A DNA stretch of 64,000 nt, from positions 186,001 through 250,000 of the forward strand of contig NZ_OZ034999.1 in NCBI RefSeq assembly GCF_964030965.1, given 5' to 3'. The position numbers were made by a program, and so were the translations under genes. Shown here one piece after another: positions 58,111-64,000 of the stretch. The first letter of the stretch is position 1; each line of letters opens with the position of its first letter. Source of the stretch: Spiroplasma endosymbiont of Amphimallon solstitiale (GTDB taxonomy: Bacteria; Bacillota_I; Bacilli_A; Mycoplasmatales; VBWQ01). Below the pieces are notes generated by a model, which worked only from the letters and a program-made list of their open reading frames with translations, made no database searches and was not told the origin of the DNA.

Positions 58111-58326
58111 ATGTGAAGATCATGTAATGAATGAAGCCAAGCGGATAAAGATAAACATAACAAAGAAGCTAGAGAAACAAACAAAGCTTGAGGAGAAAAA
58201 AACGAAAGAGAAAGACGAGAAAGAGTTGCTAATGCTCTTAGATTTGAAAAAGATAAATCAAAAATAAACAATGAAGCTTCAACAAGTAAAAATCAAAGCT
58301 CTAGTAGTAAGTCACAAAAAATGTAA
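58111..58326 (+). CDS. Small highly charged protein
   Basis: 71 aa, MWRSCNEWSQADKDKHNKEA ... rich in K, E, R and Q, with several TGA Trp codons at the start. AAAGGAGAAAAAT upstream. Likely an unstructured nucleic-acid-binding or plasmid-maintenance protein. Duplicated identically at 63123. Confidence 0.55.
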
Positions 58327-58341
58327 ATATTAAATACTTCA

Positions 58342-58561
58342 AAACTGCACAATTGTGCAGTTTACTTAACAATTTTGTGTTTTCTTACTATAATTTTACA
58401 TTATTTCTGCAATGAGTTCTTCATATACTTATTTTTAAACAACATGGAACAATGTATAATAATATAGTGTTTAAACAAATATAAAACGTTGAATTTAAGA
58501 ATATGAATGGTTTTTTATATTCATATTCTTAAACATCGATAAAAACACTTGCAAGTGTTTT
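58342..58561. other. Three palindromes before the HEPN-like gene
   Basis: A perfect 22 bp palindrome centred on CACAATTGTG (58342-58363), the hairpin AAGAATATGAAT / ATTCATATTCTT (58497-58530), and a perfect 20 bp palindrome around ACTTGCAAGT (58542-58561). The first is a likely terminator; the set is a candidate origin or control region of a plasmid unit. Repeated in the second unit. Confidence 0.55.
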
Positions 58562-58691
58562 ATCTTTCAAAATCAAAATTAAAGGGAAAAGAAAAAATGA
58601 TAATAGACGATTATATTCAACAAATAAATAATTTAATTTGTAAAAATATTGATAAATCAAATCCAGAAAGAGGTTTTTCATCAGAAAATAT

Positions 58692-58854
58692 TTTTAATTA
58701 TGTAGAAAAGTATGGATGACCAAAAATTATTCATCAATTTACACTTAAAATATTATTTTTAATTAAAAATTTGTTAAAAGTAACATTATTTAGTGTAAAA
58801 ATTCTCTAAAAATAACACTTTATCATGTATCATTACTTTTCTACAAAATTAAAG
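58692..58854 (-). mobile_element. 163 bp MITE, copy 9 (R orientation)
   Basis: 8 bp duplications GAAAATAT (58684-58691, 58855-58862). Confidence 0.92.
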
Positions 58855-59524
58855 GAAAATATTCTAGCTAGTCTTCGTAATTTTATTGAAGCTGTATTTT
58901 TGAAAGTATATTCTGTTGAAAAACAAGTATCTATAAATCCAATGGAATATAATGATATAACTTGCGCTATTAAGTATATAAAATCCATAGGAAAATTAAA
59001 ATTTTTAAGACAATTTCATGATTATGTACAAATTTCAGTTTCTCATTATAATGTTGGTGAAGAAAATTCAGAGAGATTGATGTTGAAATATTATGAATTT
59101 TTGATTAAAATAAAAAAATTTTTAAAACAAACTTATAATATTAATGTTCTTCATAATCTAAATAAGTTTCCCATTAATAAAGAAACTGCTTCTAAAGAGT
59201 ATTATGAAAAAATATCTGAAAAAATTTTGCAATCTAAATTAAATAATTTAAAAATTAGATTTGATAAACGTTTTTATATAAAAAAAATAAAACCATTTTT
59301 TGTAAAAGATAAAATTTTTTATGAAGTAACATTTGTTGAAGCAAATTTTGGAAAAAATAAATTTGATGGAATGATAGCATTTACTGATTTTGAAATTTTG
59401 AAAAATTATTCAGTTAAATTTTCTTTTTGTAATAGTAGTATTGAAATTATTGGTAAAACAATGCCAATTTTAATCATTAATAAATGAGAAGTTTCAATAA
59501 AACCTTGAGCAATTAAGAATTTTG

Positions 59525-60664
59525 CTTTAATTTTGTAGAAAAGTAGTGGTATTAGTAAAATTAGCAAAAATATATTTTATATGGTATTTTTAATATTAAA
59601 GAGGTGATTTTAAATGAATAAAAATACAGTAAAAGAAATTTTAAATAATTTGTCTGATAAAGATTTTATTGAGATTTTTAGAGAAAATAAAACTAGAATT
59701 AAACAAATTGAGAAAAAAGAAAAATTTGAAGCAGTCGAACAAAAATTCAAAGAGAAAGGGATTCAATGTCCAGATTGTAGTTCTTTTTTGTGTACTAAAT
59801 ATGGTAGTAAAGATTATAAGCAAAGATATAAATGTAAAAGTTGTAATATTACTTTTCATGCTTTTAAAAATCATTATTTTTATTGAAGTCATTTATCTCA
59901 TGATCAATGAGATTTATTGATACAAATAGCTACTTTAGGTCAATCTGCTTACATTATTTCTCAATTTATTAATACTACAAATAAAACTGCCTGATTTAAT
60001 CGTCAAAAATTTATGAAATCAACACAATTAGTAAAAACACAAAATCAATTTGTAAAATTAAAAGCTAGAATTGAAATTGACGAAACTTTTATCAAAGAAA
60101 TTCATAAAGGAAACTTTAAAGATCCAAATGATCCAAGAAAACAATGAATTGAAGAAAATGCTAAAGATTTAAATTGTTGTATTCAAATGGCAATTGATGA
60201 AAACCGAAATATCTATGCTCAAACAACAAATACTAAAAGATTAAATAAAAAATGAGTACAAGAAAACTTAACATCGAAACTTATCGAAGAAAATTCAATT
60301 ATAGTTTGTGATATGCAAGTATTATATGATACAGTAGCTAAACAAACTAAATCCACTATCCAGCAGTTTAAATCAAAAGAAAATAAAGAATTAAATTATA
60401 AAAAATTAAGTAATGTCAGTAAAATACAATCAAGTTTAAAAGAATTTATTACTCATTACCATGGCATTGGATTTACCAATATTCAAAATTACCTCAATTT
60501 ATGGAAATGAAAATATCAACACTACGGATTAACCCCTTATCAAAAATCCAATGTGTTATATTTCAGTTTGTAAAAAAAATAAATCCCAAAATTTAATAAA
60601 ATCAAATTTTAAGTCAAGTTGATGACTTTTTTTATTTTACCACTACTTTTCTACAAAATTAAAA
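59525..60664 (+). mobile_element. IS1595-family element (driver of the MITE)
   Basis: 1140 bp, ends CTTTAATTTTGTAGAAAAGT and TTTTAATTTTGTAGAAAAGT, 8 bp duplications GAATTTTG (59517-59524, 60665-60672). One gene. Confidence 0.92.
59614..60573 (+). CDS. IS1595-family transposase
   Basis: 319 aa. N-terminal zinc ribbon (CPDCSSFLC then YKCKSCN), then helix-turn-helix region, then DDE-like core ARIEIDETFIKEIHKG (first Asp), SIIVCDMQVLYD (second Asp) and KEFITHYHGIGFTNIQNYL. AGAGGTG upstream. Complete. Confidence 0.88.
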
Positions 60665-60871
60665 GAATTTTGCTAGTATATTAGGCAAAGAAATAAAATT
60701 AACTACAAATAGTAAAGAATATTGAAAAATAATGCAATTTTTAACTAAAACAGGATTTGATTTTTTAGATATTATTAATTTAGAATATAATTATTATGAA
60801 AAATATAAAGATGAAATTTTAAAAAATGTTAAAAAAGATGAAATTAAAATTTTTAAAATTTTAGATTATTG

Positions 60872-61034
60872 CTTTAATTTTGTAGAAAAGTAATGATACA
60901 TGATAAAGTGTTATTTTTAGAGAATTTTTACACTAAATAATGTTACTTTTAACAAATTTTTAATTAAAAATAATATTTTAAGTGTAAATTGATGAATAAT
61001 TTTTGGTCATCCATACTTTTCTACATAATTAAAA
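60872..61034 (+). mobile_element. 163 bp MITE, copy 10 (F orientation), junction copy
   Basis: Flanks GATTATTG / GAATTAAC do not match, so it is a recombinant. Confidence 0.9.
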
Positions 61035-61405
61035 GAATTAACTACAACGAGTTAGTTCATCAAGATTTACTCATCAAATGACTATCTCAACAAAATGACA
61101 TTATTTCATATCAAACAGAAAAAGAACTAAAAGCAGAAAGTTATCGAGAAAAAGGATATCCTGACTTATTAGTTCACTATGAAAATAAAATCATGATTAT
61201 TGAATTTGAAAGAACTAGAAAAACTAAACAACGAATGAGACAAAAGTTTGATGGATTACGACATTATTGTAAAAACGGATGCGAAGTTTTACTTTTAGTT
61301 CCAAATGAAAGCATGAAAAAATTCGTTGATGAACAAATCAAAATTTACAACTGAAAACTAGCAACTTTCAAAACCCAAATATTTAATATTAATATAGACA
61401 ATTAA
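61035..61405 (+). pseudogene. PD-(D/E)XK-like protein, second copy
   Basis: Same as 56195-56565; start again supplied only by the MITE. Confidence 0.45.
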
Positions 61406-61547
61406 TAGTTAAATTTTGGTTAAAACTTAACTAATTGTAAAATACACAAAATTTGATAACATATAGCTGTTATCCAATATATAAGTTTTAACCCATTACT
61501 TTATTTTAAAAGTAAATGGGTTTTAATATTTAAAAGGAGATATTAAC

Positions 61548-62979
61548 ATGACTGACAAAACTAAATCACAAACATATAATTTTCTATTAGAAAATAAATC
61601 CATAGAAGATATTTTAAAACAAGAAAACATTTTTGTGAAAGAAATCAAAAACAAGAGACATGGAGGAAAAACATATAGGATTGATAATAATCAACAACTT
61701 AATGATGATTCCTTAGAAAATAATATAAAAAATTTAGAACCAATTGGTATTAGTTTAATAGATAACCAAAATATGCAAAAAACAAATGTTGATACATGAA
61801 CAAAACTAACTAATTACTTAAATTGAGCAACACCAAATGCAGAACAACTAATACAAGCTCAAAGAACAATTCAAGAAAAAGACAAAGAAATTGAACAACT
61901 TAAAAAGCAAATTGAAGAATTAAAACAATCAAAACAAATCAATGTGAATTTCAATAAGTTTAAATATAATGCTGTAACAATTTATGATGAAAAACAAAGA
62001 AAAAAGACAAGAATTGAAAAAATTTACGAAGAAATTTTCTTTAATTTTGTAGAAAAGTAATTATACATGATAAAGTGTTATTTTTAAAGAATTTTTACAC
62101 TAAATAATGTTACTTTTAACAAATTTTTAATTAAAAATAATATTTTAAGTGTAAATTGATGAATAATTTTTGGTCATCCATACTTTTCTACATAATTAAA
62201 AGAAATTTTACCAATTAATAACAAAGTTTATTTTATAACGACCATTCAACATATTGATAATTCAATTAATGAAGAGGTAATATATTTTCAACACCTTACA
62301 AATGGTGATATACAAGTTGTTAAACAAATAAAGAATTATAAAAATATCAATGATTATAAAAAAGATATTTTACTAATTAATGACATTTCAACCCATAACA
62401 TTAATAATTTTCAATTTGTACCAATTAAAGACTTTTTAAAACAACAACAAGGTTTCAAATTAAAACCAAATAAAAGTGAAATAGTTACATGAATAATTAC
62501 TTGGTTAATAATACCCCTAGGTGTAGTGGCTATTAATCTTATTCATCCACCATTATTAATAATAAGCCTTGTAATTGGTGGTATTGCTACAGCCCTTAGA
62601 GGAGGGGTAGAATTTTTTTCATCAACTGCAAAAAAAAGTTTGATCATGATTTTCAAATAAATATTTTAAAAATAAAGAACAAAAAGAAAAACTTAAAAAA
62701 GAACGCGAATCAATAATTAAAAATCTTACCAGTAATAAAACAGAAATTAAATTAGAAACACAATATGATATTTTAAAACAAGAATTGGATAATAGAAAAG
62801 AGAAAAATCCAGACCAATTAATAAGTAGTGAAACAATTAATCAAAATTCAAATATTGAATCAGTAAATAATCAAAATTTTGATTCATCTATACGCAATAC
62901 AGTAAACCAACAAGAACAACTACCATCAACAACTTCAAATCATAACTGAAATAAAGTAAAATGCTTATTAACAACATAA
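61548..62979 (+). pseudogene. Coiled-coil membrane protein, second copy, broken
   Basis: As 56708 but split by a MITE at 62039 (after EKIYEEI) and by one extra A near 62635 that shifts the frame after FFSSTAKK. A decaying duplicate of the intact first copy. Confidence 0.85.
62039..62201 (+). mobile_element. 163 bp MITE, copy 11 (F orientation)
   Basis: 8 bp duplications GAAATTTT (62031-62038, 62202-62209). Confidence 0.92.
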
Positions 62980-62991
62980 TTAATAACATCT

Positions 62992-63022
62992 AAATCACTA
63001 TTTTGAAAAATAGTGATTTTTT
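62992..63022 (+). terminator. Intrinsic terminator, inverted loop version
   Basis: AAATCACTATTTT-GA-AAAATAGTGATTTTTT. Confidence 0.75.
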
Positions 63023-63122
63023 ACTAATTTTTTACACATTTTTAGTTTTAAAAATATATACTTTTATTGAATATTTTAAGTGTATAAAAAAATATTCAAT
63101 AAAAATAATAAAGGAGAAAAAT

Positions 63123-63338
63123 ATGTGAAGATCATGTAATGAATGAAGCCAAGCGGATAAAGATAAACATAACAAAGAAGCTAGAGAAACAAACAAAGCT
63201 TGAGGAGAAAAAAACGAAAGAGAAAGACGAGAAAGAGTTGCTAATGCTCTTAGATTTGAAAAAGATAAATCAAAAATAAACAATGAAGCTTCAACAAGTA
63301 AAAATCAAAGCTCTAGTAGTAAGTCACAAAAAATGTAA
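63123..63338 (+). CDS. Small highly charged protein, second copy
   Basis: 71 aa, identical to 58111-58326. Confidence 0.55.
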
Positions 63339-63608
63339 ATATTAAATACTTCAAAACTGCACAATTGTGCAGTTTACTTAACAATTTTGTGTTTTCTTAC
63401 TATAATTTTACATTATTTCTGCAATGAGTTCTTCATATACTTATTTTTAAACAACATGGAACAATGTATAATAATATAGTGTTTAAACAAATATAAAACG
63501 TTGAATTTAAGAATATGAATGGTTTTTTATATTCATATTCTTAAACATCGATAAAAACACTTGCAAGTGTTTTATCTTTCAAAATCAAAATTAAAGGGAA
63601 AAGAAAAA

Positions 63609-64000
63609 ATGATAATAGACGATTATATTCAACAAATAAATAATTTAATTTGTAAAAATATTGATAAATCAAATCCAGAAAGAGGTTTTTCATCAGAAAA
63701 TATTTTTAATTATGTAGAAAAGTATGGATGACCAAAAATTATTCATCAATTTACACTTAAAATATTATTTTTAATTAAAAATTTGTTAAAAGTAACATTA
63801 TTTAGTGTAAAAATTATCTAAAAATAACACTTTATCATGTATCATTACTTTTCTACAAAATTAAAGGAAAATATTCTAGCTAGTCTTCGTAATTTTATTG
63901 AAGCTGTATTTTTGAAAGTATATTCTGTTGAAAAACAAGTATCTATAAATCCAATGGAATATAATGATATAACTTGCGCTATTAAGTATATAAAATCCAT
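63609..64000 (+). pseudogene. HEPN-like gene, second copy, MITE-broken and cut by window
   Basis: Same start and same MITE site as 58597. Runs off the window, so the IS1595 status of this copy is unknown. Confidence 0.4.
63704..63866 (-). mobile_element. 163 bp MITE, copy 12 (R orientation)
   Basis: 8 bp duplications GAAAATAT (63696-63703, 63867-63874); same insertion site as copy 9, so it was duplicated with the unit. Confidence 0.92.

Larger units (their letters stand above)
58597..60871 (+). pseudogene. Large protein with HEPN-like N-terminus, broken by MITE and IS1595
   Basis: N-terminus MIIDDYIQQINNLICKNIDK then ERGFSSENILASLRNFIEAV, which resembles helical (HEPN-like) N-termini of large bacterial helicase/defence proteins; this is weak. 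Removing the MITE (58692) and IS1595 (59525) gives a continuous frame to ILDYC, about 320 residues, where a junction MITE ends it. The remaining C-terminal part is not in the window. AAAGGGAAAAG before ATG. Confidence 0.4.
56195..61034 (+). repeat. First full unit of a ~4.84 kb tandem repeat
   Basis: The unit starts GAATTAACTACAACGAG after a MITE. It contains the PD-(D/E)XK-like fragment, the 419-aa protein, the 71-aa protein, palindromes, the HEPN-like gene with MITE and IS1595, and a closing MITE. The next unit begins at 61035 with the same bases and continues to the window end. Confidence 0.9.
61035..64000 (+). repeat. Second tandem unit, cut by the window edge
   Basis: Same sequence as 56195 onwards with one extra MITE (62039), one extra A (near 62635) and an inverted hairpin loop at 63004. 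No IS1595 is reached within the window. Confidence 0.9.

Noticed and set aside
58020-58271. Minus-strand 83-codon frame opposite the 71-aa gene
   Set aside because: No ribosome site and it overlaps the terminator; the plus-strand gene has a strong site.
58825-59487. Gene starting [12 protein letters not shown] inside a MITE
   Set aside because: The start is MITE sequence; the native start is at 58597. It might still be used after insertion.

Overview
The window is AT-rich mollicute DNA that only makes sense with genetic code 4 (TGA = Trp). Almost every real gene contains in-frame TGA, including the transposases. The gene families (plectrovirus genes, LysRS, PepF, PepA, GuaC, a very high IS load) point to Spiroplasma. 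I cannot place the species from sequence alone.

Layout. 1-1609: remnant of a filamentous plectrovirus (Zot-like ATPase, small Cys protein, membrane protein, hairpin cluster), cut by an IS30 copy. 2700-11500: RNase HI with a viroplasmin domain, a broken membrane protein, an SNF2 helicase, a coiled-coil gene broken by a MITE and an IS256, and a membrane protein. 14500-19060: metabolic island (guaC, pepF, pepA). 22081-41015: decayed tailed-phage DNA in two opposed blocks. The minus block has receptor-binding-protein C-terminus, terL, portal and a further structural gene; the plus block has small genes, scaffold, capsid, internal protein, receptor-binding protein, connector-like protein and a large structural protein. 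The blocks share a near-identical ~250 bp stretch in inverted orientation. 41325-43389: ISLre2 and IS5 transposase genes. 43400-46450: structured GC-richer segment, broken GNAT gene, lysS. 46524-50291: phage early module with twin hairpins, small genes, an RHH protein and an Erf-type annealing gene. 50292-54316: nested insertions. 54317-64000: plasmid- or phage-like genes in tandem ~4.84 kb units, with one segment inverted between units.

Mobile elements dominate: six IS30 copies, seven IS256 copies of 1374 bp (one inserted in another), one IS1595 element, ISLre2, two IS5 pieces, and twelve copies of a 163 bp MITE. The MITE has the same terminal inverted repeat as the IS1595 element, which is therefore its likely driver. 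Both make 8 bp target duplications. Junctions lacking matching duplications show that the repeats have also recombined to invert and duplicate DNA.

Many genes carry single frameshifts, often in homopolymers. Most look like decay. One lies in a run of eight G/C (40591-40598) and could be phase variation. Consensus errors in homopolymers are an alternative for any single case.
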